DNA of 23,316 nt from Planctomycetota bacterium (GTDB taxonomy: Bacteria; Planctomycetota; UBA8108). The stretch spans positions 1 to 23,316 of the forward strand of contig JAKUSY010000007.1 in assembly GCA_022451445.1 (NCBI GenBank), written 5' to 3'. The translations under genes were made by a program, and so were the position numbers. How positions within the stretch are numbered: the first letter of the stretch is position 1; each line of letters opens with the position of its first letter. The notes beneath the pieces are model-generated. The model was not told the origin of the DNA and made no database searches. It saw only the letters and a program-made list of their open reading frames with translations. This document shows positions 7,039 through 14,726 of this stretch, piece by piece.

Positions 7039-10000
7039 AAAAAGGTTCTTCCGTGCCGCTGCCGACTGGCATGCCTCGCACTCTTCGCCATTCTCCATGG
7101 CCTCGATCGAGCAGGCCTCCTTCTCCTCATCGCTATACTGCCCCTTGACCACGTCCATCACCTCTTTCTTCACCGACACCGTGGCCTTCTCGATATTGGT
7201 CGCGGCCATGGTGCGCAGATAGTACGTGGTCTTCAATCCCGAGCGCCAGGCGGCGCGATACATATGGGACATGGTCTTCATATCCGGCTCGCCGAGAAAT
7301 AAGTTGAGCGATTGTGACTGGTCAATCCACTTCTGGCGCCGCGCAGCGGCGGCGATAAACGCCTCGTAGGGGATACTGAAGGCTGTCTTGTAGAGGATCT
7401 TGATGTTCTCGGGAATGCCGGGAATATCCTCGAGCTCTCCGTCGAAATACTTGAGGTTGTCGATCATCTCCTGGTCCCAGAGTCCCTCCCTCTTCAGATC
7501 CCGGACCAGGTGCTTGTTCAAAACGGTGAACTCGCCCGACAGGTTGCTCTTCACGAAGACATTCTTGTAGTGCGGCTCGATGCAGGGCGAGCTGCCCATG
7601 ATATTGCTGATCGTAGCGGTAGGAGCGATCGCCAGGACATTGCTGTTACGCATGCCCTGCTGCTTGATCTTGTCCCTCAGGGTCTCCCAGTCCATCCGGC
7701 TGCCCCTGGGTACGTCAATCGGCACCCCGCGCTCCTCCTCGAGAAGCTCCAGGCTGTCCTGCGGCAGGATGCCCCGGGCCCACTTGGAGCCTTCGTAGGT
7801 GGAATAGCTTCCCCTCTCAGCGGCGAGGTCGCTGGACGCCTCGAAGGCGTAATAGGCGATCGCCTCCATGAACTCATCGTTGAAATCGATAGCCTCGGGA
7901 GAATCGAAAGCCAGCCCCTTCTGGTACAGGGTGTTCTGCAGGCCCATCACCCCGAGGCCCACCGGGCGATGCCGGAGATTGGAGGTCTGGGCGGGAACGG
8001 TCGGATAGAAATTGAGATCGATGACATTGTCGAGGGCGCGTACGGCGATCCTGATCGTCTCCTTGAGCTTGTCGTGATCGAGCGCCCCATTCTCATCGAG
8101 GTGGTTGTCCAGGACGATCGAACCGAGATTGCAGACAGCCGTCTCTTCCTTGCCGGTATTGAGGGTAATCTCGGTACAGAGATTCGAGCTGTGGATGACG
8201 CCGAAGTGGTCCTGGGGACTGCGAATGTTGCACGCATCCTTGAAGGTGATCCAGGGATGGCCCGTCTCGAACAGCATCTCGAGCATCTTCTTCCATACAT
8301 CGATGGCGGGCATCGTCTCGGCCTTGATCTCCCCCCGGCTGGCCATCGCCTCGTACTCAATATATCTCGCCTCGAAGGCCTTCCCGTAGAGATCGTGAAG
8401 GTCCGGCGTCTCGCTGGAGCGGAAAAGCGTCCAGTCCTCCCGCGACTCCATCCGCTTCATGAAGAGGTCCGGAATCCAGTTGGCGGTGTTCATGTCGTGG
8501 GTGCGGCGACGGTCATCTCCTGTATTCCTCCGCAGCTCGAGGAACTCGAGGAGATCGTTGTGCCAGCACTCAAGGTAGGCGCAACCCGAACCCCTGCGCT
8601 TTCCACCCTGGTTCACGGCGATGAGCTGGTCGTTGTGCAGCTTCAGGAAAGGAATGACGCCCTGGCTCTCACCATTGGTGCCGGCGATATGGCTGCCGGT
8701 ACCCCTGACAGCGGTCCAGCTGCCACCAAGGCCGCCGGCCCACTTCGAGAGATAGGCGTTCTCGGCGATTCCCCGCTGCATGATGCTCTCGATCGAATCA
8801 TCGACCCAGTAGAGATAGCAGGACGAAAGCTGGGAATGCAACGTCGCGGAGTTGAAGAGCGTCGGGGTGGAGGAACAGAAGCGGCGGCTCTTGTAGAGAT
8901 CGTAGAGCGCGGCGGCCCTGTCTTCCTTGGCTTCACCCTCGTTCAGGCAGAGTCCCATCGCCACCCGCAGCCAGAAAATCTGCGGGGTCTCGATGCGTCT
9001 GCCGGCCCCCTTCCTCTTGTCGACCAGCAGGTAGCGGTCGTAGAGAGTCTGGATACCGAGGTAGTCAAAATAAAGATCCGCGGAGGGGTCGAGGAGCCTG
9101 CTTAATTTCGCGATATCGTATTTCTTCAGCTCCGGCGAGAGACGATCGATGGCTATACCCTTTTCGATGTATTGAGACAGGTACCTTTGGTGGAACTCTT
9201 TCAGTCCACCGATGCCGTCCTCCATGATGTCCCAGCCCAGCACCTCCTCGTAGATATAGCTGCAGAGAATACGGCCAGCGAAACAGGCGAAATCCGCATC
9301 CTTCTCGATAAGAGCCTTGGCATTGAGAATGATGGTCGTCTTGAGATCTTCGGTGGTGATCTCATCGAAGATCGACCGTCGCAGCTCCGTGATGATCTCC
9401 TCCTCGCTGAGACAGAGCTCCAGGTCGATGCCGGAAAAACGGACGCGGGCCACCAGATCGGCTCCATCCCAAAGGAAGGTAGAGCCATCCTCGCGAGTAA
9501 CCACCACCATGGAGGTCTGCCCCTCAGACTCCGTGGCCGTCTCCGGCGACTGTTCACGCTCCACCTGGCGCATGATCGCGCGTTCCGCCCTGTAGAGGAT
9601 ATAGGCCTCGGCCACCTTGTAATGGCCCAGCTTCATCAGGATCTCCTGCACCAGATCCTGGACCTCCTCGATGTGGATGAAGGACTGGCCCGTAGCGACA
9701 ATCGCCTCGGTCACCTTCTCAGCGACCTCAACCGCGGGAGAAGAATCCATCTGCTGGGAGAGAAACGCCTTGCGGACAGCGATCTCGATCTTGTCCGGAT
9801 TCCAGGGTACCACCTGGGTATTGCGGCGAATCACCCGCAGGTCCACGACCTCGGAACGCTGACTCGTCAGGTGACTGGCGTTGTGAAATACGAAACTCCT
9901 GGCCACATCGTAGGCGTTGTTTTCCACGAGGGCCTTCTCGATGTGGAGGTTCAGGTCCTGCAGGGAGAGCCGGGCCGCCTCGCCGGAATCGAAAAACTTC

Positions 10001-10323
10001 TCGAGATGAGAGGCGACCTCCCGGGTAATCCTGGCCACGAATTCGCGGTTCTCGGAGGTAAAGACCTTGGCCTCATTTTTCTCCGTCTCACTCTGAACCA
10101 GTATCAGGCTGGTGAGGGCCTTGCCGATCGCGTTGGCCACATCGGCAAACGCCAGGTCCCTCTCTCCCTGTGGAGTGGAGAGACGAACGACCCCCCGCGA
10201 GCCGGCGAGCTCTCCTTCATCGAGGGCTTCCCCCCAGTTAAAACCGGGCTGCGCGCCTTCGGATTCATCCACGTAGCGCTTCAGTAAAAGATCCTGTTGC
10301 AGGGACGAATGTCTGTAGCTCAT
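6997..10323 (-). CDS. nrdA: Ribonucleoside-diphosphate reductase, alpha subunit (class I, R1)
   Basis: The 1108-residue large subunit reduces ribonucleoside diphosphates to deoxy forms together with NrdB. The N-terminus holds a degenerate ATP-cone (about 45-150) and a canonical one (about 161-255, VIRRNTQVVPWNPDKIEIAVRKAF to AYILYRAERA). Two cones also occur in Chlamydia-type R1 proteins. Catalytic residues are visible: C502 (SSCYL) and C731 (AVCNLGS) as the redox pair, N714/C716/E718 in NLCTE with the thiyl cysteine, and Y1034-Y1035 (TTYYLRT) of the radical path. The C-terminal swinging CxxC is C1082/C1085 in ECEACQ. Related proteins end about there; here 22 more residues follow to a TAG, overlapping the dehydrogenase gene. 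GAGGGTGAGA precedes the ATG. It is co-transcribed with nrdB, 48 bases upstream. Confidence 0.96.
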   Translation of the reverse strand: MSYRHSSLQQDLLLKRYVDESEGAQPGFNWGEALDEGELAGSRGVVRLSTPQGERDLAFADVANAIGKALTSLILVQSETEKNEAKVFTSENREFVARITREVASHLEKFFDSGEAARLSLQDLNLHIEKALVENNAYDVARSFVFHNASHLTSQRSEVVDLRVIRRNTQVVPWNPDKIEIAVRKAFLSQQMDSSPAVEVAEKVTEAIVATGQSFIHIEEVQDLVQEILMKLGHYKVAEAYILYRAERAIMRQVEREQSPETATESEGQTSMVVVTREDGSTFLWDGADLVARVRFSGIDLELCLSEEEIITELRRSIFDEITTEDLKTTIILNAKALIEKDADFACFAGRILCSYIYEEVLGWDIMEDGIGGLKEFHQRYLSQYIEKGIAIDRLSPELKKYDIAKLSRLLDPSADLYFDYLGIQTLYDRYLLVDKRKGAGRRIETPQIFWLRVAMGLCLNEGEAKEDRAAALYDLYKSRRFCSSTPTLFNSATLHSQLSSCYLYWVDDSIESIMQRGIAENAYLSKWAGGLGGSWTAVRGTGSHIAGTNGESQGVIPFLKLHNDQLIAVNQGGKRRGSGCAYLECWHNDLLEFLELRRNTGDDRRRTHDMNTANWIPDLFMKRMESREDWTLFRSSETPDLHDLYGKAFEARYIEYEAMASRGEIKAETMPAIDVWKKMLEMLFETGHPWITFKDACNIRSPQDHFGVIHSSNLCTEITLNTGKEETAVCNLGSIVLDNHLDENGALDHDKLKETIRIAVRALDNVIDLNFYPTVPAQTSNLRHRPVGLGVMGLQNTLYQKGLAFDSPEAIDFNDEFMEAIAYYAFEASSDLAAERGSYSTYEGSKWARGILPQDSLELLEEERGVPIDVPRGSRMDWETLRDKIKQQGMRNSNVLAIAPTATISNIMGSSPCIEPHYKNVFVKSNLSGEFTVLNKHLVRDLKREGLWDQEMIDNLKYFDGELEDIPGIPENIKILYKTAFSIPYEAFIAAAARRQKWIDQSQSLNLFLGEPDMKTMSHMYRAAWRSGLKTTYYLRTMAATNIEKATVSVKKEVMDVVKGQYSDEEKEACSIEAMENGEECEACQSAAARKNLFSAVLAAALRVQFP

Positions 10324-10340
10324 GTTCTCTCACCCTCTGG

Positions 10341-10359
10341 CTTCCAGCAGGGCTGGAAG
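10341..10359 (-). other. Perfect hairpin between nrdB and nrdA
   Basis: An 8-bp perfect inverted repeat (CTTCCAGC / GCTGGAAG) with a 3-base loop fills the middle of the 48-base nrdB-nrdA gap, just before the nrdA ribosome-binding site. It is flanked by an AAGCGCTT palindrome that could form a competing structure. No T-run follows, so it looks more like an mRNA stability or processing element, or a partial attenuator, than a full terminator. Confidence 0.5.
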
Positions 10360-10371
10360 CGCTTCTCTTTC

Positions 10372-11562
10372 TCACAGGTCACTATCACTCAGAGGCTTCT
10401 TGAGCGCTGAAGTCTTCTGGTATTCCGTCACGGTACCTTCAAAGAAGTTCTGCTCCTTTTTGAAGTCCATCACCTCGGCAAGCCACGGGAAGGGATTCTT
10501 CACTCCCGAGTTCAGCACCGCCAGGCCGACTCCCTCGAGCCTGCGGTCAGCGATAAAATCGATGTACTGATTAAAATCTTCCCTATTGAGTCCCAAGGCC
10601 TCTACCGGCAGGCAATCGTCGATAAATCGTTTCTCGAGCTCCACCGCCTCCTTCATCAACTCGACAAGACTCTCCTTGAACTCGTTGGTCCAGATCGACG
10701 GGTTCTCCTCACCCAGGCACATCAGCAACTGCCTCAGAAGCTCAATATGATTGGACTCATCCCTGAGGGTGTAGCTGAACATCTGGCCTATGCCGGGAAA
10801 CTTGTTCTGACGGTAAAGGGAGAGAATCATCCCGAAGAGGCCGTAGAACTGGGTTCCCTCCATGCACTGGCCGAAAACGAACATATTCCTGGCCAGGTTC
10901 TGGATGTTTTCGATCAACGTCATGTCGAGATCCCGGCGCATATCCTTTGAGATACGCGTCACGAACTCGTTCTTGGCCACGATACTCTCGACATCGACAA
11001 ACATGGCCTCACACTCGTGCGGGTCGATCCCCAGCGAGCTGATCATGTAAAGAAGCGAGTCCGCGTGGATGTTTTCTTCATGCGCGTGGCGGCCGAGGAC
11101 CAGCTTCAGCTCGGGCGCGGTTACTATCTCCCTGATGACGTGGATGATGTTGTCGCCGACAATCCCCTCGGCAGCGGAGAAATAGCCAATCCCCATGCGA
11201 ATAATCCAGCGATCGGAATCACTGAGCTGGTCAGTACTCCTCCACTGGCCGATATCCTCGTTCATCGGGATGTCTTCGGGTTCCCAGTGGTTCGCCTTCA
11301 TATTGCGATACAGGTCGTAGGCCCACTGGTATTTAAGCGGAAGAAGATTGAAGGTCATCGTATCGATGCCGTTGATCACCTTCTTGGCGGCAAAGACCGC
11401 CTCCGCCTTCTTGCAGTCAAGTACGAAGGTCTTCCCCCCGACCTCGAAGATCTTCTTGCCCTCGCCGCTGTCTTCACCATCCGCCAGGGCGACACCGGTA
11501 GAACCCGACACCGCGACCGGCTGCTCCTGGCCCCTCCTCTCCTCTTGACTTTCGAAACCCAT
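10372..11562 (-). CDS. nrdB: Ribonucleoside-diphosphate reductase, beta subunit, class Ic-type (R2c)
   Basis: A 396-residue R2 subunit that makes and stores the oxidant used by NrdA. The metal ligands are E132 (FSAAEGIVGDN), E163 and H166 (EENIHADSLLY), E235 (CMEGTQFYG), and E269 and H272 (RDESNHIELL). The position four residues after H166, Tyr122 in E. coli, is L170, so no tyrosyl radical can form there. The first ligand is Glu instead of Asp (E. coli D84). Both changes are marks of class Ic enzymes such as Chlamydia R2, which use a Mn/Fe cofactor. The C-terminal FEGTVTEYQ has the tyrosine needed for radical transfer to R1. The start at 11562 is chosen for the GGAGAGGGAGATA before it; the frame is open to 11655 but that stretch looks non-coding. 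An acidic, poorly conserved N-terminus precedes KKIFEVGGKTF. nrdB comes before nrdA, opposite to the common order. Confidence 0.95.
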   Translation of the reverse strand: MGFESQEERRGQEQPVAVSGSTGVALADGEDSGEGKKIFEVGGKTFVLDCKKAEAVFAAKKVINGIDTMTFNLLPLKYQWAYDLYRNMKANHWEPEDIPMNEDIGQWRSTDQLSDSDRWIIRMGIGYFSAAEGIVGDNIIHVIREIVTAPELKLVLGRHAHEENIHADSLLYMISSLGIDPHECEAMFVDVESIVAKNEFVTRISKDMRRDLDMTLIENIQNLARNMFVFGQCMEGTQFYGLFGMILSLYRQNKFPGIGQMFSYTLRDESNHIELLRQLLMCLGEENPSIWTNEFKESLVELMKEAVELEKRFIDDCLPVEALGLNREDFNQYIDFIADRRLEGVGLAVLNSGVKNPFPWLAEVMDFKKEQNFFEGTVTEYQKTSALKKPLSDSDL

Positions 11563-12246
11563 TATCTCCCTCTCCAATCCCTGAGCAGAACCAACAATTC
11601 CATCGACCCGGCCACCGATTCTCCCAGCGAAGCACCGACAGCCCATCGACTCCACCGGCCGCTAAAACCGCGACGGGGATCCTTGAATACCACCATCCTG
11701 ATTGTCTCTAACCACCAGCCCGTTCCCCTCCACCCGGTGAAGAACCAGGACCCTGCGGCAGAAACCCGATAGCGATTGACTCCTCCCCGCTTCCCGACTC
11801 TCGATGGTCCGCCTGTACGACGAACCGGCCTGCGCGCCAGGCCAGGTATTCTAACGGGCTATCTCGTCCTCTTCACCTCCAGCTGAATCCAGGGTGCTCA
11901 TCCGAGCAGGCGCCGACTACTGCAGCGACATCAATCTCGCAACGGGGTCCGATAAGAAGCGACCCCGATTAGCCACCCGACAATAAACAACTCCAACCAA
12001 CCGAGTGCCCCACTGCGGCGCCACTACCTCGGAGTGTCTCAACCCCGGGACTCGCGACGGCGGCCGGCAAACGCGACCTGCACAGGAGAAGACTCGGACC
12101 AACGGCCTCACGGCCGAACCTGAAAGCCACCGGAAACTCGACCCGAAAATTCCGTCGAAACCGGAAACTTTTCAATCGACCCGCCTCAATGAACGAAAAA
12201 GCGTTCGAGGGAGACCCTCCCAGGCACACTACATAGCCGGGGAGAA
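11563..12246 (-). ncRNA. Long hairpin-rich leader of nrdB or separate non-coding RNA (candidate)
   Basis: No protein gene is seen in about 690 bases between nrdB and its predicted promoter. On the minus strand the stretch has several inverted repeats. A 10-bp stem with a 2-base bulge lies at 12145-12173 (GAAAA and TTCCG arms). Two 5-bp hairpins sit side by side at 12191-12206 and 12207-12219. A 5-bp stem closed by a GUGA tetraloop is at 12103-12116. A long-range CCGAG/CTCGG pair is at 12001-12032, a 7-bp stem (CGGGGTC/GACCCCG) at 11943-11967, a TGCTC/GAGCA hairpin at 11895-11908 and a 6-bp stem at 11827-11843. A direct repeat of AGTTTCCGGT occurs near 12130-12170. I do not recognise a known RNA family. 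It could be a 5' regulatory leader of the nrdBA mRNA, a free-standing RNA, or partly decayed sequence. Confidence 0.4.
12224..12239 (-). promoter_or_regulatory. Second, weaker NrdR-like box
   Basis: The core CTATGTAGTG (minus strand) matches 8 of 10 core positions of the NrdR box (CwAtATaTwG). It lies 34 bp centre to centre from the better box at 12258-12273. NrdR boxes usually come in pairs about three helical turns apart; 34 bp is slightly wide, so this is tentative. Confidence 0.35.
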
Positions 12247-12251
12247 AAGCC

Positions 12252-12279
12252 AACTTACTACAAGATATAGTTGCGTCAA
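12252..12279 (-). promoter_or_regulatory. Predicted nrdB-nrdA promoter
   Basis: On the minus strand, TTGACG (12274-12279) is a strong -35. A weaker -10, TAAGTT (12252-12257), follows after exactly 16 bases. Those 16 bases are the NrdR-like box, so repressor and polymerase would compete. Transcription would start near 12245 and give a leader of almost 700 nt before the nrdB ATG at 11562. Confidence 0.5.
12258..12273 (-). promoter_or_regulatory. NrdR-like operator in the promoter spacer
   Basis: The core CTATATCTTG (minus strand) matches 9 of 10 positions of the NrdR consensus core CwAtATaTwG. NrdR is the ATP/dATP-sensing repressor of ribonucleotide reductase genes. The box lies exactly between the -35 and -10 of the predicted nrdB promoter, a common operator position. 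No nrdR gene is in the window. Confidence 0.5.
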
Positions 12280-12468
12280 GTGAGCATTTTCGTCTCATCT
12301 CCGATGGATGGCTGATTTGTTGAACTTATGAGGGGAAAAATAATCCCGGAGCGGATCAAGAAGCCTCTCTCCGCCAGATCGAGCGGGATTGAGTTAACGC
12401 CACCCCCCTGCTACCATCACTTCTTCTGATCCTGACGCAAGAAACCGCATCCAGCCGTAAAGCATCAC

Positions 12469-13854
12469 GTGGCCTCGAAAAAACCCGACTCCAAGACCGG
12501 CAGCGCCGGGACTCCACACTACGAAGCCGTCATCCCCCGGGCCCAGCATCCAATCTCCCGAAAGGAAATCGACCGGGATGCCATGAGGGTGATGAAGCGT
12601 CTCAACCAGAACGGCCACGAAGCCTACCTCGTCGGGGGCGCCGTACGGGATCTCTACCTGGGCAAGGCCCCCAAGGATTACGACATAGCTACCGACGCGA
12701 CACCATCGCGACTCAGGAAGCTCTTTCGAAATTGCCGGATCATCGGCCGGCGATTCAAGATTGGCCATATCTACTTCGAGGCGGGAAAGGTGATCGAGGT
12801 CGCCACCTTCCGCCAGAGCGCCGCCGATGCGGCCAGCTCCTCCAACGGTATCGTCCGGTCCGAGAGCGGGATCATCCTCCGGGACAACGCCTACGGCACC
12901 CCCCAGGAAGATGCCCGGCGCAGGGACCTGACCATCAACGGTCTCTTCTATGACCTGAAAACGTTCGCGGTGCTCGACTACGTTGACGGCGTCAAGGACA
13001 TCAAGGCGAGGATCGTTCGCATGATCTCCGAGCCGGACCTCAGCTTTTCCGAAGACCCCGTGAGGATGCTCAGGGCGCTGCGCCACTCGGCGCGAACCGG
13101 GTTCCGGATTGAAGACGAAACGATGGATTCGATCATCCGCAACCATGCGGATATCCTGCAAGCCAATTCATCGCGACTGCTCGAAGAGATCCTCAAGGAT
13201 CTCCGCAGCGGAGCGGCGGCTCCCTTCTTCAAGGCCATCTTCGGGGCCCATCTACTCGGCGACCTGCTGCCTGTCCTCTCCGATCAGCTCTCGCACTCGG
13301 GAAGCGCGCATCCATTCTGGCGCCGCATCGAGACACTCGACTCCCGCGTCATCGCCGGGAGCGAGTTCTCCTCGTCCATCTCCCTGTCCCTGCTCCTCTA
13401 TACTACCCTCTTCAACGAGGAGGAAATGTGGAACGCGACCCGAAAGCTCTCACCCCTGGCATTGAAGCAGATCAGGGGCAACTTCCAGAAGAGCACGGCC
13501 GCCCTGCAGGTGTCGCGGCGCGACACCGAGCGGATCCTCCAGATCGCCAGGAACCTCAGCACGTTCAATCACCTGCTCAGAAACGACCGGGCACCCGGAA
13601 AGAAGCTGAACAAGAACTATTCCCGTGACGTCCTCGACTGCCTTGAAATCGAGGTCGAATCGACAGGAGAGAACCTGGAAATAACGAAGAGATGGAGCGA
13701 CATCGTCACGGAGAATGAACGCAAGAGGAGCGCGAAGGAGCGGGAAAAAGGCGAGGCCGAGGAACCTGCCGGCAGCGAGCCGTCAAGACGTAAAAGACGC
13801 CGCAGACGCCGCAGGAGAGGGCGTGGAGGCAAATCGGGCCGCAACAACGGCTGA
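12469..13854 (+). CDS. pcnB: Poly(A) polymerase I (PcnB family)
   Basis: A 461-residue class II nucleotidyltransferase that adds 3' poly(A) tails to RNA and so promotes its decay. The start is the GTG at 12469; no good Shine-Dalgarno is visible, but conserved sequence begins at ISRKEIDRDAMRVMKRLNQNG. The catalytic head is YLVGGAVRDLYLGKAPKDYDIATDA, with the GG at 56-57 and metal-binding D70 and D72. IIGRRFKIGHI is the signature that separates poly(A) polymerases from CCA-adding enzymes. RRRDLTINGLFYD and the RNA-binding FSEDPVRMLRALRHSARTGF follow. The length is near that of E. coli PcnB (about 465). The C-terminal 25 residues are extremely basic, with a run of arginines after PSRRK, as expected for RNA binding. 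It ends two bases from the convergent lpxA stop. Confidence 0.93.
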   Translation: MASKKPDSKTGSAGTPHYEAVIPRAQHPISRKEIDRDAMRVMKRLNQNGHEAYLVGGAVRDLYLGKAPKDYDIATDATPSRLRKLFRNCRIIGRRFKIGHIYFEAGKVIEVATFRQSAADAASSSNGIVRSESGIILRDNAYGTPQEDARRRDLTINGLFYDLKTFAVLDYVDGVKDIKARIVRMISEPDLSFSEDPVRMLRALRHSARTGFRIEDETMDSIIRNHADILQANSSRLLEEILKDLRSGAAAPFFKAIFGAHLLGDLLPVLSDQLSHSGSAHPFWRRIETLDSRVIAGSEFSSSISLSLLLYTTLFNEEEMWNATRKLSPLALKQIRGNFQKSTAALQVSRRDTERILQIARNLSTFNHLLRNDRAPGKKLNKNYSRDVLDCLEIEVESTGENLEITKRWSDIVTENERKRSAKEREKGEAEEPAGSEPSRRKRRRRRRRRGRGGKSGRNNG

Positions 13855-13856
13855 TT

Positions 13857-14705
13857 TCAGTCCTGCCGGGTATCGAGGTAGCGGCCCGAGGAGGAGGTGG
13901 CCTTTCGCCGCATGAACTCGACGAGTTCCCGCACCTCTTCGGTCATCAGCCCCTGCTTCTCCAGCAGCGCGCAGCGCGCATCGAGCGGAGCGCCCCGCTC
14001 CTTACGAAACAGGAGTGTATAGGCTTGCTTCAGCCCGGCGACAGCCTCATCGCGGAAACCCCTGCGAGCGAGTCCCACGGTATTCACCGAGAAGGGGGTC
14101 GCGCTGATCGAGTCAGGGCGACGATCATGCCGAAGAAAAGGTTCGGCATCCTTGCGTACCCCCACGAGCCCGCCAATGAAGGAGCACCGTCCGAGAGTGC
14201 TGAACTGCGCGACAGCCGAGCTCCCGGAGATTGTACAATTGGAATGCACGTGACAATGGCCCGCCAGGAGCACGGAGTTGGCAAAGACGCAATCGTCCTC
14301 CACGACGCAGTCATGAGCCACGTGCGAGGTCGCCATGAACAGATTGCCGCTGCCGATGGTGGTGATCCCCCTGCCCTTGGGGGCGCCCCTGTTGATGGTC
14401 ACCCCCTCGTGGAAGGTATTCCGGTCGCCGATCTCGAGCTCGGTCGGCTCATCTCGATAGCCGAGATCCTGCGGCGCGCCGCCGATGACCGCGCAGGCAT
14501 GGACCACATTTTCCGAGCCCAGGACCGCGGGCCCTTTCAGGACAGCGTTCTCACCGATACGGCAGCGGTCACCCACCGTGACCGATGGCCCAACGACCGC
14601 CCCGGGGGCGAGCTCGACTCCCTCGCCGAGCCGGGCCTTCTCGTGGATCCACCCCGCCTGGAACTGCCTGTAACCGATAACTTCTTCTCTAGTAGGATCA
14701 GACAT
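13857..14705 (-). CDS. lpxA: Acyl-ACP-UDP-N-acetylglucosamine O-acyltransferase
   Basis: A 282-residue cytoplasmic trimeric enzyme that acylates the 3-OH of UDP-GlcNAc, the first step of lipid A synthesis. The left-handed beta-helix hexapeptide repeats run from about 18 to 200 (for example ELAPGAVVGPSVTVGDRCRIGENAVL). The catalytic histidine is H131 in SHVAHDC (E. coli H125). VTINRGAPKGRGITTIGSGN and the C-terminal helical domain (LKQAYTLLFRKERGAPLDA) confirm LpxA and not LpxD or GlmU. Codons are open up to 14741, but the ATG at 14705 is chosen because AAGGGAGG lies five bases before it. The gene stands alone here, without lpxB, lpxD or fabZ. It shows that the organism makes an LPS-type outer membrane. 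Confidence 0.95.
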   Translation of the reverse strand: MSDPTREEVIGYRQFQAGWIHEKARLGEGVELAPGAVVGPSVTVGDRCRIGENAVLKGPAVLGSENVVHACAVIGGAPQDLGYRDEPTELEIGDRNTFHEGVTINRGAPKGRGITTIGSGNLFMATSHVAHDCVVEDDCVFANSVLLAGHCHVHSNCTISGSSAVAQFSTLGRCSFIGGLVGVRKDAEPFLRHDRRPDSISATPFSVNTVGLARRGFRDEAVAGLKQAYTLLFRKERGAPLDARCALLEKQGLMTEEVRELVEFMRRKATSSSGRYLDTRQD

Positions 14706-14726
14706 TCGTCCTCCCTTAACAGGCGC

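Noticed and set aside
7510..9105. Long open frame on the plus strand (about 530 codons)
   Set aside because: It lies wholly antisense to the strongly conserved nrdA gene, and its translation has no domain marks. Long antisense frames are expected in high-GC genes.
9172..10287. Another long plus-strand frame opposite nrdA
   Set aside because: Antisense shadow of the NrdA N-terminal region with no recognisable motifs.
11563..11655. N-terminal extension of NrdB by 31 residues
   Set aside because: The extension is not like R2 proteins, and a strong ribosome-binding site sits right before the ATG at 11562.
12152..12162. GGTTTCGACGG on the minus strand, resembling the 5' mark of tmRNA
   Set aside because: There is no acceptor-stem G-run before it, no tag reading frame, and no T-arm/3' acceptor end within the following 600 bases. 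It sits in the loop of a local hairpin instead.
11563..12246. Cobalamin riboswitch controlling nrdBA, as known for some class Ia nrd operons
   Set aside because: No B12-box-like sequence or the usual core pattern was recognised in the minus-strand leader. A covariance search could overturn this.
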